Part shown: piece after piece, positions 25,577 to 33,779 of the stretch
Layout of the letters: each line of letters begins with the position of its first letter
How positions within the stretch are numbered: position 1 is the first letter of the stretch
Source of the DNA: Oxalobacteraceae bacterium
GTDB lineage: Bacteria > Pseudomonadota > Gammaproteobacteria > Burkholderiales > Burkholderiaceae_D
Assembly (NCBI GenBank): GCA_027490465.1
Contig: JAIXXZ010000110.1
Location: 1-36,796, forward strand
DNA length: 36,796 nucleotides
Direction of reading: 5' to 3'
Position numbers and translations under genes: made by a program
Notes under the pieces: model-generated
What the model was told of the DNA's origin: nothing
The model's database searches: none
What the model saw: the letters and a program-made list of their open reading frames with translations, nothing else

Positions 25577-27064
25577 ATGAATGCTCCCACTGAAGCGGCT
25601 TTTTCCCTCTCTCGTCAGCGCGAGGTGGTGGCCGCCTTGCGCGAGCAGTTGCCCGCACATGCGGTACTGTTCAACGAAGAAGACACGCGTCCCTATGAGT
25701 GCGATGGCTTGTCGGCGTATCGTCAGTTGCCGATGATTGTCACTCTGCCGGAGAACGAGGCGCAGGTTATCGCCGTGCTCAAGGTCTGCCACCGTCTGAA
25801 TGTGCAGATCGTGCCGCGTGGCGCAGGTACTGGTTTGTCAGGTGGTGCGACCCCGATTGCTGACGGCGTGGTGTTGTCCACCGCGCGCCTGAATCGCATT
25901 CTCAAGCTTGACCCGCACGCGCGAACTGCGGTGGTGCAACCGGGCGTGCGCAATCTGGCGATCACCGAGGCGGCCACACCGCATGGGCTCTACTACGCGC
26001 CGGATCCCTCGTCGCAGATCGCCTGCTCGATCGGTGGCAATGTCGCAGAAAATTCCGGTGGCGTACATTGCCTGAAATACGGTCTCACGGTGCATAACGT
26101 ACTGCGCATACGCATGGTCACCATCGAAGGTGAGGTCGTCGAGTTGGGCAACGCCGGTCTGGATGCGCCGGGCCTCGATTTGCTGGCGGCTTTTATTGGT
26201 TCCGAAGGTATGTTGGGTGTGGCTACGGAAATCACCGTCAAGCTCGTACCCAAGCCGCAGCTGGCCCGCGTGATCATGGCGTCCTTTGATGATGTGGTCA
26301 AAGGCGGCAATGCCGTGGCCGATGTGATTGCCGCGGGCATCATTCCCGCTGGTCTGGAGATGATGGACAAAACCAGCTCGCGCATGGTGGAGCCCTTTGT
26401 TAAAGCGGGTTACGACACCGATGCTGAAGCGATTTTGCTGTGCGAGTCAGATGGCACACCGGAAGAAGTCGAAGAAGAAATCGCGCGCATGACCGAGGTA
26501 CTCAAAGCGTCGGGTGCCACAGCGATTGCCGTATCGCGTGATGAGGCCGAGCGTCTGAAATTCTGGTCAGGTCGTAAAAATGCATTTCCAGCGGCCGGGC
26601 GTATTTCGCCCGACTATTACTGCATGGATGGCACGATACCGCGCAAGCATCTGGCCAAAGTTTTGCTGGGCATCGCCGAGATGGAAAAAAAATACGAGCT
26701 TCGCTGTGCGAATGTTTTCCACGCAGGCGATGGCAATTTGCATCCACTGATTCTGTTTGATGCCAACACGCCGGGTGAATTTGATCGTGCCGAAAAATTC
26801 GGCGCCGAGATTCTGGAGCTGTGTGTAGAGGTCGGCGGCACCATCACCGGCGAGCATGGTGTTGGCATTGAAAAAATCAATTCCATGTGCGTGCAGTTTT
26901 CTGCGACCGAGCGCGAAGCCTTTTTTGGTGTCAAGCGTGCGTTCGACACTGCTTTCCTGCTCAATCCCGACAAGGCGATACCCACACTGCATCGGTGCGC
27001 CGAGTACGGCAAGATGCATGTACGCCACGGCCAGCTGAAGTTCGCTGATCTGCCACGATTCTGA
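25577..27064 (+). CDS. glcD: Glycolate oxidase subunit GlcD
   Basis: GlcD is the FAD-binding catalytic subunit of the glycolate oxidase complex, which oxidises glycolate to glyoxylate and feeds electrons to the respiratory chain. I start it at the ATG at 25577 (495 residues) because CCAGGA lies six bases upstream. The frame opens earlier, at 25538, but without a ribosome site. Landmarks are P-R-G-A-G-T-G-L-S-G-G-A, the S-I-G-G-N-V-A-E-N-S-G-G-V-H-C motif for FAD binding, H-A-G-D-G-N-L-H-P and the C-terminal T-G-E-H-G-V-G. It heads a tight glcDEF operon (17 nt to glcE). Confidence 0.95.
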   Translation: MNAPTEAAFSLSRQREVVAALREQLPAHAVLFNEEDTRPYECDGLSAYRQLPMIVTLPENEAQVIAVLKVCHRLNVQIVPRGAGTGLSGGATPIADGVVLSTARLNRILKLDPHARTAVVQPGVRNLAITEAATPHGLYYAPDPSSQIACSIGGNVAENSGGVHCLKYGLTVHNVLRIRMVTIEGEVVELGNAGLDAPGLDLLAAFIGSEGMLGVATEITVKLVPKPQLARVIMASFDDVVKGGNAVADVIAAGIIPAGLEMMDKTSSRMVEPFVKAGYDTDAEAILLCESDGTPEEVEEEIARMTEVLKASGATAIAVSRDEAERLKFWSGRKNAFPAAGRISPDYYCMDGTIPRKHLAKVLLGIAEMEKKYELRCANVFHAGDGNLHPLILFDANTPGEFDRAEKFGAEILELCVEVGGTITGEHGVGIEKINSMCVQFSATEREAFFGVKRAFDTAFLLNPDKAIPTLHRCAEYGKMHVRHGQLKFADLPRF

Positions 27065-27081
27065 TGCGGGCTGAATAAAAA

Positions 27082-28143
27082 ATGGAACAAGTATTAGCAG
27101 GCTTCAGAGACCGTATTGTCGCGGCAAGTAATTCAGGATCGCCATTGCGTTTGCGTGGCAATGGCACCAAAGACTGGTATGGCCAGCAATTGCAGGGCGA
27201 GGTGCTTGATACCACGGCCTATACCGGCATCGTCGATTACGATCCGACTGAACTCGTGATTACCGCGCGCTGCGGTACTAATCTTCGTGAAATTGGCAAG
27301 GCACTGTCGGCGCACAATCAGATGCTGGCTTTTGAGCCTATGCGATTTGATGGCATGTCTACCATCGGTGGCATCGTTGCTGCTGGCTTGTCTGGCCCAC
27401 GCCGCATGGCGGTGGGTGCTGTGCGTGATTTTGTATTGGGCGCGGTGATGATGGATGGCCGTGGCGAGGTCTTGCACTTCGGTGGTCAGGTCATGAAAAA
27501 CGTGGCTGGCTACGATGTATCTCGATTGCTGACCGGTTCGCTCGGCACGCTGGGTCTGATTCTGGAAGTCTCGGTCAAGGTGTTGCCCAAACCTGTGGCG
27601 CAGCAGTCCTTGCAATTTTCAATGACGGAAACCGAAGCGCTGCATCAAATCAATGTCTGGGGTGGTCAGCCTTTACCGATCTCGGCTTCATGCTGGTACC
27701 AGGGCAGGCTCACGGTGCGTTTGTCTGGCGCGCGAGCGGCTGTCGATGCGGCCATCCTCAAAATGGGTGGTGAAGTGTTGGTTGATGCAGATACGTTCTG
27801 GGATCAGTTGCGCGAACATCAGATGGCTTTTTTTGCAGATTCGACCGAGGGCTTGTGGCGTTTGTCCGTACCCAGCACGACGCCGGTATTGCAGTTGCCG
27901 GGTGAGACATTGACGGAATGGGGCGGCGCGCAGCGCTGGCTTAAAACCAGCGCCGATGCAAAGACCATTCGCGCAGCTGCCGAAGCAGCAGGCGGTCATG
28001 CGACCTTATTCCGTGGTGGTGATAAATCCGTCGGCGTGTTTCATCCACTTAAAGCACCCGTGGCCGACATTCATCGGCGCCTGAAAGCCAGCTTCGATCC
28101 GGCGGGTATTTTCAACCCGCACCGTATGTATCCTGATTTCTGA
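27082..28143 (+). CDS. glcE: Glycolate oxidase FAD-binding subunit GlcE
   Basis: GlcE is a second, shorter PCMH-type FAD protein of the glycolate oxidase complex. At 353 residues it matches the family size. It has R-G-N-G-T-K-D-W-Y-G near the N-terminus, the T-I-G-G-I-V-A-A-G-L-S-G-P-R-R FAD segment, and V-M-K-N-V-A-G-Y-D-V-S-R-L. The C-terminal F-D-P-A-G-I-F-N-P-x-R-M-Y is typical. It lies between glcD and glcF with gaps of 17 and 14 nt, so it is cotranscribed with them. Confidence 0.95.
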   Translation: MEQVLAGFRDRIVAASNSGSPLRLRGNGTKDWYGQQLQGEVLDTTAYTGIVDYDPTELVITARCGTNLREIGKALSAHNQMLAFEPMRFDGMSTIGGIVAAGLSGPRRMAVGAVRDFVLGAVMMDGRGEVLHFGGQVMKNVAGYDVSRLLTGSLGTLGLILEVSVKVLPKPVAQQSLQFSMTETEALHQINVWGGQPLPISASCWYQGRLTVRLSGARAAVDAAILKMGGEVLVDADTFWDQLREHQMAFFADSTEGLWRLSVPSTTPVLQLPGETLTEWGGAQRWLKTSADAKTIRAAAEAAGGHATLFRGGDKSVGVFHPLKAPVADIHRRLKASFDPAGIFNPHRMYPDF

Positions 28144-28157
28144 TTACTGTTCATTCA

Positions 28158-29378
28158 ATGCAAACCAATCTCGCAGATTTCATCAAGGACACCCCTGAAG
28201 GTCAGGAGGCTGATGCCATTCTGCGCAGCTGTGTGCACTGCGGTTTTTGCACCGCGACTTGTCCTACTTATCAACTGTTGGGTGACGAGCTGGATGGCCC
28301 GCGTGGCCGTATCTACTTGATCAAGCAAGTCCTTGAGGGTAAAGCGGCGACAGAAAAAACGCAGATGCATCTGGATCGTTGCCTGACCTGCCGTAACTGC
28401 GAAAGTACCTGTCCTTCGGGTGTGCAGTACGGCCGCTTGGTAGATATTGGTCGCGGCATCGTCGAGAAGCAGGTGCAACGCCCGCTGGGGCAGCAGGTGG
28501 TACGCACGGCGCTCCGTGAAACTTTGACGCGCAAATCGGTGTTTACCCCGGCCATGAAGCTGGGGCAGCTGGTGCGCCCCTTGTTGCCATTAGCGTTGAA
28601 GAACAAAGTGCCACAAGCGCGACCGTCAGGTGTCTGGCCGTCGCGCAGTCATGCTCGAAAAATGTTGCTGCTTGATGGCTGTGTACAGCCGGCGATGTCA
28701 CCGAATATCAATGCAGCGACTGCGCGCGTGCTCGATGCACTGGAAGTGCAGCTGATCATTGCACCGAAGGCAGGATGCTGTGGCGCGATCCGTCATCACT
28801 TGAATGATCAAGACGGCGCACTCGATGACATGCGGCGCAATATCGATGCCTGGTGGTCGCATGTAGAAGCTGGTGTCGAGGCGATCGTCATGACAGCCTC
28901 AGGTTGCGGTGTCACCGTCAAGGAATACGGACATTTGCTCGCGCATGACCCGGCGTACGCGTCACGTGCTGCACGTATTTCTGAATTGACCAAAGACCTC
29001 TCGGAAATCATGCCAGCGTTCGAGCAGCAGCTTGTCGCCAAAGTGAAAGTAAAAAAACGCGTCGCCTATCATCCGCCTTGCACGCTGCAGCATGGTCAGC
29101 AAATTCGCGGCAAAGTCGAGGGCGTGCTGCGCGCTGTCGGCGTTGATGTAACGCTCTGTGCCGACAGCCACTTGTGCTGTGGCTCGGCGGGTACTTACTC
29201 AGTGTTGCAGCCTGAGCTGTCGTATCAGCTGCGCGATAACAAGCTAAAAAATCTTGAGGCGACTCATGCTGATGAGATTGTTTCAGCCAATATCGGCTGC
29301 CTGACGCATTTGCAGTCAGGTACCGATACGCCTGTGCGGCATTGGGTAGAGTTGATCGACAGCGCTCTTGAGAAATGA
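28158..29378 (+). CDS. glcF: Glycolate oxidase iron-sulfur subunit GlcF
   Basis: GlcF carries electrons from GlcDE to the membrane. The 406-residue protein has two ferredoxin-like 4Fe-4S motifs, C-V-H-C-G-F-C-T-A-T-C-P (from residue 26) and C-L-T-C-R-N-C-E-S-T-C-P (from residue 76). Two CCG domains follow (C-C-G-A-I-R-H-H and C-C-G-S-A-G-T-Y), as in heterodisulfide reductase subunits. It ends the glcDEF operon and converges on the effector gene 65 nt away. Confidence 0.96.
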   Translation: MQTNLADFIKDTPEGQEADAILRSCVHCGFCTATCPTYQLLGDELDGPRGRIYLIKQVLEGKAATEKTQMHLDRCLTCRNCESTCPSGVQYGRLVDIGRGIVEKQVQRPLGQQVVRTALRETLTRKSVFTPAMKLGQLVRPLLPLALKNKVPQARPSGVWPSRSHARKMLLLDGCVQPAMSPNINAATARVLDALEVQLIIAPKAGCCGAIRHHLNDQDGALDDMRRNIDAWWSHVEAGVEAIVMTASGCGVTVKEYGHLLAHDPAYASRAARISELTKDLSEIMPAFEQQLVAKVKVKKRVAYHPPCTLQHGQQIRGKVEGVLRAVGVDVTLCADSHLCCGSAGTYSVLQPELSYQLRDNKLKNLEATHADEIVSANIGCLTHLQSGTDTPVRHWVELIDSALEK

Positions 29379-29381
29379 AGT

Positions 29382-29410
29382 CCGAAGCCGGTATCCATAC
29401 CCGGCCTCGG
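29382..29410 (+). terminator. Hairpin after glcF
   Basis: A long stem (CCGA-GCCGG-TAT paired with ATACC-GGC-TCGG, with an A-G mismatch and one bulge) begins 4 nt after the glcF stop. A second stem CCTAATC / GATTAGG at 29421-29448 overlaps the effector stop codon. Neither has a strong T-run. Together they probably separate the convergent genes. Confidence 0.45.
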
Positions 29411-29443
29411 ATAGTCATCGCCTAATCAGGATTGCCGTTTCGA

Positions 29444-31435
29444 TTAGGTGTATTCGCTGCTGCTAGATTCACCAAATCCCTCAATTATCCTGTGTTGGTT
29501 TGAGTGCAATAAGTTTGCCGCCGCTGTTTTCGTACTTCTAGATGATTTTGGGCCATCTTCAGATGAGTCATCATCGTTATTACTGTCGGTTGACCCAGAC
29601 ATCTTTCCTTGATTTTTGTTGGAGTAGGATGCAGTTTCAGACGCCTCTTCTTTTTTTTCGCGCTCAGTTTTTCTGTCACGTTTTTCTCGTTCCCTGTCAG
29701 TGAGTATTTCTTCTGATAATTTATCGGCGAACTTAACCTTAGGACCACTTGCAATCCGGTTATCTGCATCATTTTCGTTGTCATCACCACCTTTGGCGTT
29801 GATGTGCTCGGGTATATTAGTCGTAACATCATCCAATGGTTTCGCGTGTTTTTCCTGATATGCGGCGCGTCCTATAGTGACATCTTGAATAGATTTTTTT
29901 ACGGCATGACCAGTGCGACTAACTATTTGAAGATCATCTTTCCACATGAATCCCATCAAGATAAGAGCAAAAGGTAGAAAAACAAAATTTAGCGCTGGAT
30001 AAGAAGAAAATGAATCCGATTTATTTTCACTTTTCATGGCTTGATCCAACATGTAAGTGAAATAAATCAGAGAAATAAATTTACCGCATGCGCTGTGTAT
30101 CGACTGTGCAAGAGTTCCTGGTACGTCGGGATCGAGACTATCCTCGGGCCGAGACCTGTGTGCTGATGCTTTTATCTCCCCAGGAATCGCAGTCCATATG
30201 GATTTTTTGAGTTCAGCTACTCCGATCTCGCGCTGAATTTTTTTATCCAAGTCCAGTAACAAATTCTCAAGCTTAGTTTTCGTTGTGGGATCATCTAATT
30301 TTTTTGCTTCGTTTAATCTATCTCGAATATCCTGCCTAACGCTGTGCAGGTAGGTTTCTTTTGCGTGCCAATAGCTTGTACTGTAGCCGGGAGTTTCTGT
30401 CGCATCTTTGTTATTCGACGTAATGAATTGATTTAAAAGTGCCGTCGATCCTCCGGCTATAACGCCGGAACCCCAGCGCAATAAGAGTGTTTGCCACCCC
30501 GGTGCACCTTTGAGCATTCCTTGCAATAGGAAATCCCTGACTAAGTAAGTGCCAGTAAAACAAAGGAAGGGCACGCCGCGGTTAATCATGTTATGAGCAG
30601 AAACCGTAAGGAATCGATCGCTATCGCTCCACAATGCGTCCCATGCAGTAAATTTTTGACCTTTATGCGCAGGGTTGTTACTTCTGTACTTTGCTTCAGG
30701 CTTCAGGCCGCCGCACTGGCGAATCATGTCGCCAATAGCCCGGGCAATAAGGCGTTGTTTTCGGTAGAGATTTTTCGCATCATTCGTTCCGAATGTGGTT
30801 CTCCGTGTCAGGGCTGCGGCCTTGTCAGACAACCCCTCGCTTAGAACCATCGACAAAGTAGGGAAAAGCCATGGTTGATTTGTCGCTATGGCAATTTCCG
30901 ATGCCAAAAAGAACGAAGTGTTTTGAGAAATGGAGCCACTGGCGAATATTGATAGCCATTTTGCCGCTTTGTTGCCTTTTAAACGAGCAATTTCTTTGTC
31001 GGAAATTTTATTCATATCGCGCATAAATGCTTCGGTTGCGTTACTGCGTATGAATTCTTCGACGAGATCTTTCTTGCTTGTTTTTGTATCTTTATGATTT
31101 TTCAGTTTTTCAATAAATTCGATATTTTTTTTATCATCTTCAGGTGATGGACTAGCGCGTGATCCGGTTGAATTTTGAGTTGATGTTTTTGATTCAGATT
31201 TTTTTTTGAGTTTCCCAGCCTCTGTATTACTAGTATTTTTTATAAAATTTTCGATCGATTTTTTTTCAGACGCATAAGTTTTTTTTTCACTCTCTGATTC
31301 GCTGCTGGTAGGACTGCTGGTATAACTGCTGGTAGAGCTTCTGGTAGAGCTGCTGGCAGAACTGATGATCACGCTATCATCATCATTTGGGTGCTTAGTG
31401 GTGTAAGTTCTGCGCAGTGCGGTGGCTTGTGTCAT
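29444..31435 (-). CDS. Putative type III secreted effector, Ser-rich N-terminus, membrane-associating core
   Basis: I do not recognise the family. The 663-residue protein starts with about 50 residues dominated by Ser/Thr and no Sec signal, then a charged Lys/Ser-rich stretch to about 130, typical of type III secretion leaders and chaperone-binding regions. The middle (about 155-500) has several hydrophobic stretches, such as F-L-A-S-E-I-A-I-A, V-P-F-L-C-F-T-G-T-Y-L-V, G-V-I-A-G-G-S-T-A-L-L and F-V-F-L-P-F-A-L-I-L-M-G-F-M-W. It could therefore insert into a host membrane. The last 120 residues are highly charged and disordered-looking. It starts 7 nt after a CesT-like chaperone gene, with GAGGA upstream. 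The AT-rich codon use differs from neighbours, suggesting transfer. Confidence 0.75.
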   Translation of the reverse strand: MTQATALRRTYTTKHPNDDDSVIISSASSSTRSSTSSYTSSPTSSESESEKKTYASEKKSIENFIKNTSNTEAGKLKKKSESKTSTQNSTGSRASPSPEDDKKNIEFIEKLKNHKDTKTSKKDLVEEFIRSNATEAFMRDMNKISDKEIARLKGNKAAKWLSIFASGSISQNTSFFLASEIAIATNQPWLFPTLSMVLSEGLSDKAAALTRRTTFGTNDAKNLYRKQRLIARAIGDMIRQCGGLKPEAKYRSNNPAHKGQKFTAWDALWSDSDRFLTVSAHNMINRGVPFLCFTGTYLVRDFLLQGMLKGAPGWQTLLLRWGSGVIAGGSTALLNQFITSNNKDATETPGYSTSYWHAKETYLHSVRQDIRDRLNEAKKLDDPTTKTKLENLLLDLDKKIQREIGVAELKKSIWTAIPGEIKASAHRSRPEDSLDPDVPGTLAQSIHSACGKFISLIYFTYMLDQAMKSENKSDSFSSYPALNFVFLPFALILMGFMWKDDLQIVSRTGHAVKKSIQDVTIGRAAYQEKHAKPLDDVTTNIPEHINAKGGDDNENDADNRIASGPKVKFADKLSEEILTDREREKRDRKTEREKKEEASETASYSNKNQGKMSGSTDSNNDDDSSEDGPKSSRSTKTAAANLLHSNQHRIIEGFGESSSSEYT

Positions 31436-31442
31436 GTTTTCC

Positions 31443-31922
31443 TCACGCCAGATGAAATTTTACATTGAGAGAATTTGGCGCCTCGACGTCGCTATCTAGC
31501 GGAAGGCTTAGCTCGCCATTTTTAAATAGAGTTTTCTGCAGTTGCAAACTGCGGTTCGCATAGCGACGTAATAAATCAGCCAGGTCAGATGCACTCAAGC
31601 TATCCGGATTGATCAGGGTGACCACAAAAGAAGCGCGTTGGCTGATTGGATCTATGGCATACACACCCGTCGTTTTTCCCCCAGTTAAAAAATTAAGCAT
31701 CAACAGCGATTCAAATATTTTTTCTTTCAAAAAGGACGGAATTTCTCCAATATCGATAATGCAAAGAATGCAATCATTTGAAAAAACATCATCAAACATC
31801 ATTTGAATTCTGATGTCGTCAATAAATAAAAACCCCTCATTGGTCAAACATTCTGTATCGGGTATTTCCAAGGCCAGGCAGGTGCTCCGGCATAATTCCG
31901 AATATTGTTGCTGGTCCATCAT
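31443..31922 (-). CDS. CesT-like type III secretion chaperone
   Basis: This is a small (159-residue), acidic single-domain protein with the Tir-chaperone (CesT) pattern. An N-terminal helix (Y-S-E-L-C-R-S-T-C-L-A-L) is followed by beta strands containing G-F-L-F-I-D-D-I-R-I and C-I-L-C-I-I-D-I-G-E-I. A central helix with S-L-L-M-L-N-F-L-T-G-G-K-T-T-G-V-Y-A-I-D comes next, then R-A-S-F-V-V-T-L and a C-terminal helix. These proteins bind the leader of one or a few effectors and keep them fit for secretion. GGGGAG lies just upstream of the ATG-ATG start. The next gene is the presumed cargo. The assignment rests on fold pattern, size and context, not on strict motifs. Confidence 0.75.
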   Translation of the reverse strand: MMDQQQYSELCRSTCLALEIPDTECLTNEGFLFIDDIRIQMMFDDVFSNDCILCIIDIGEIPSFLKEKIFESLLMLNFLTGGKTTGVYAIDPISQRASFVVTLINPDSLSASDLADLLRRYANRSLQLQKTLFKNGELSLPLDSDVEAPNSLNVKFHLA

Positions 31923-32005
31923 TTGTCTCCCCGTAGATTGCTATTCTGTTCGATGAGCGAACACATGATCAGGTGCTGCTAACGAAAATTAGTTGATACG
32001 AGGTT

Positions 32006-32033
32006 TGTGTGGCGCAGTTTTTTTTTTGGTTCA
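32006..32033 (-). promoter_or_regulatory. hrp box (HrpL-type ECF sigma promoter) upstream of the chaperone-effector operon
   Basis: On the minus strand the sequence reads TGAACC, 15 nt, CCACACA, against the HrpL consensus GGAACC-N15/16-CCACNNA: only the first base differs. It lies 83 nt before the chaperone start. Such boxes drive type III secretion genes in bacteria with a group I Hrp system. The spacer contains a run of ten A. Confidence 0.65.
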
Positions 32034-32334
32034 GGCATGCAGGAGCTGTAATTGCGAAAACACAGGGCGATGAGTGAATAATTTTAAGAAAACCTGTTTT
32101 GGCTAAGGTTGTGGCGGCTTACCTCCTCGAAATAATTCCTCGCTTATGTGGGCTCTACTTCAAGGGAGTGTCTTGACTGGCGTCAAGATTGCCGATTCAT
32201 GCAAACAGCATTGAGGTACATCATTGCTCAGATTTCAACAGCAAGTCGCTGGATGCTTTGGCCTAAATTTAAGAAGGCCTTAAAAAATATTTGAAAATGA
32301 TTCAATGATGAGCTGTGATTAGATATTTGAATAT

Positions 32335-32367
32335 AAAAACACCCATCGTTTTAGGAATGGGCGTTTT
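32335..32367. terminator. Bidirectional terminator-like hairpin
   Basis: Stem AAAAC-A-CCCAT / ATGGG-C-GTTTT (one A-C mismatch) with A-runs on the left and T-runs on the right, so it could act on both strands. On the minus strand it is placed to end transcripts coming from the peroxidase gene before the effector operon. Confidence 0.65.
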
Positions 32368-32520
32368 TTAAAAATGAAAAACTTATGTTTTAGGTCTATG
32401 GAAAGGATGTATCAGGGAATTCGTGCGGCACACTGCATTCCCCTAATCTATACTGATTTTCAAAATAGAGTGTGCTCTGCGAGGCCTATTAACGCCGCTC
32501 GCGACCCGACAAGACCAGCT

Positions 32521-33009
32521 CTAATTCACTACAAAAAGACTTTCTATGACCGGCGCCAAAGATTCAGGGCTTGCAGTCGGAGCATGCCGCGAGTGCACAG
32601 TGCCATCGGCACTTACAAGAAATTTCGTGAAATTCCATTTGATGCCCTCAGTACCTAGGACACCAGTCGCCTCGCTCTTGAGCAACTGAAACAAGGGATG
32701 GGCATTCGAACCGTTCACATCAATCTTCTCAAACATGGGAAAACTGACCCCATAATTTTTTTCACAGAAGGCGCCAATCTCAGCGGCGCTGCCCGGCTCC
32801 TGGGCGCCGAACTGATTGCACGGAAAGCCCAATACGACTAGCCCCTGATCTTTGTATTGTCGGTACAGCGCTTCCAGTCCCTCATATTGTCCGGTGAAGC
32901 CGCAATGGCTGGCGGTGTTCACGATCAGTAAAACCTTGCCCTTGAATGCGGACAGGCTCAGGGGCTCGCCAGTCAGGGTGTTAGCGGTGATGTCGTAAAT
33001 GCTGCTCAT
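32521..33009 (-). CDS. Glutathione peroxidase family protein (Cys type)
   Basis: The protein reduces hydroperoxides with glutathione or thioredoxin as donor. The 162 residues contain the catalytic Cys in N-T-A-S-H-C-G-F-T, the F-P-C-N-Q-F-G-x-Q-E-P-G block and W-N-F-T-K-F-L, which provide the catalytic Gln, Trp and Asn. It is a Cys enzyme, not a selenocysteine enzyme. The ATG at 33009 follows AGGAGA; the longer frame to 33054 is rejected. It diverges from yggS, with 68 nt between the starts. Confidence 0.95.
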   Translation of the reverse strand: MSSIYDITANTLTGEPLSLSAFKGKVLLIVNTASHCGFTGQYEGLEALYRQYKDQGLVVLGFPCNQFGAQEPGSAAEIGAFCEKNYGVSFPMFEKIDVNGSNAHPLFQLLKSEATGVLGTEGIKWNFTKFLVSADGTVHSRHAPTASPESLAPVIESLFVVN

Positions 33010-33077
33010 GGTCTCTCCTGTGGGTGCGCGCGGCGGGCGCGCCGGGACATTCAAACGATGAGGGATAATAGCGCCCT

Positions 33078-33779
33078 ATGTCTATTTCTGCCCATCTCGA
33101 TCAAGTTCGGCAAGCTATCGCGGCAGCGGCGCGGGCTGCTGCGCGCCCACCGGAGTCGGTGCTGCTGATTGCCGTTTCCAAAACTTTTGGCCCCGATGCG
33201 GTCATTACGGCCGCTGATGCCGGGCAACGAGCCTTTGGAGAAAATTATCTGCAAGAGGCATTGGACAAGAAGCTTGCCATTAGCGAAGCGCGCCCCGATC
33301 TGGCACTCGAGTGGCACTTTATCGGGCCGATACAGAGCAACAAGACGCGTCCCATTGCCGAAAATTTTGATTGGGTGCACGCGGTCGATCGAGAGAAAAT
33401 CGCACAAAGATTGTCTGATCAGCGTCCGGCCGATTTACCGCCTCTGCAGATCTGCTTGCAAGTCAATGTCAGCGGAGAAGACAGTAAAAGCGGTGTGTCA
33501 CCCGACGACTTGTTGCCACTGGCACGGGCTGTTTCAGTGATGCCGCATCTTCAGTTACGCGGCTTGATGGCGATTCCCGAGCCGACCGAGGACGCTGAAC
33601 GCCAGCGTGCGCCATTTATCCAGCTGCGTCAGCTCGCACAGCAACTGCGAGAGGCCGGCATTGACACTGACACGCTCTCTATGGGCATGTCAGCCGACAT
33701 GGTCGCTGCGATTGCCGAAGGCGCAACCATGGTCAGAATAGGTACTGCAATTTTTGGACAACGTGACTATGCAAAATAA
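33078..33779 (+). CDS. yggS: YggS family pyridoxal phosphate homeostasis protein
   Basis: This is a TIM-barrel PLP-binding protein without known catalytic activity that keeps free PLP in balance and affects amino and keto acid pools. The 233 residues include L-I-A-V-S-K-T with the PLP Lys, F-G-E-N-Y-L-Q-E-A, W-H-F-I-G-x-I-Q-S-N-K, L-R-G-L-M-A-I-P and the C-terminal S-M-G-M-S-A-D-M and V-R-I-G-T-A-I-F-G. Its 3' end overlaps the proC start by 11 nt, the conserved yggS-proC pairing. Confidence 0.95.
   Translation: MSISAHLDQVRQAIAAAARAAARPPESVLLIAVSKTFGPDAVITAADAGQRAFGENYLQEALDKKLAISEARPDLALEWHFIGPIQSNKTRPIAENFDWVHAVDREKIAQRLSDQRPADLPPLQICLQVNVSGEDSKSGVSPDDLLPLARAVSVMPHLQLRGLMAIPEPTEDAERQRAPFIQLRQLAQQLREAGIDTDTLSMGMSADMVAAIAEGATMVRIGTAIFGQRDYAK

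Larger units (their letters stand above)
31923..32520. other. Intergenic region upstream of the chaperone gene
   Basis: About 600 nt with no convincing gene. It holds the hrp box (32006-32033), a GTTCG-ATGAG-CGAAC palindrome at 31948-31962 between the box and the gene, and the terminator near 32335-32367. The remaining AT-rich stretch (about 32034-32330) and 32368-32520 show nothing I can name. A 94-codon frame from 32374 runs into the antisense of the peroxidase gene and is not gene-like. Confidence 0.45.

Noticed and set aside
32374..32658. 94-codon plus-strand frame
   Set aside because: Its second half is antisense to the glutathione peroxidase gene and the first half has no gene-like features.
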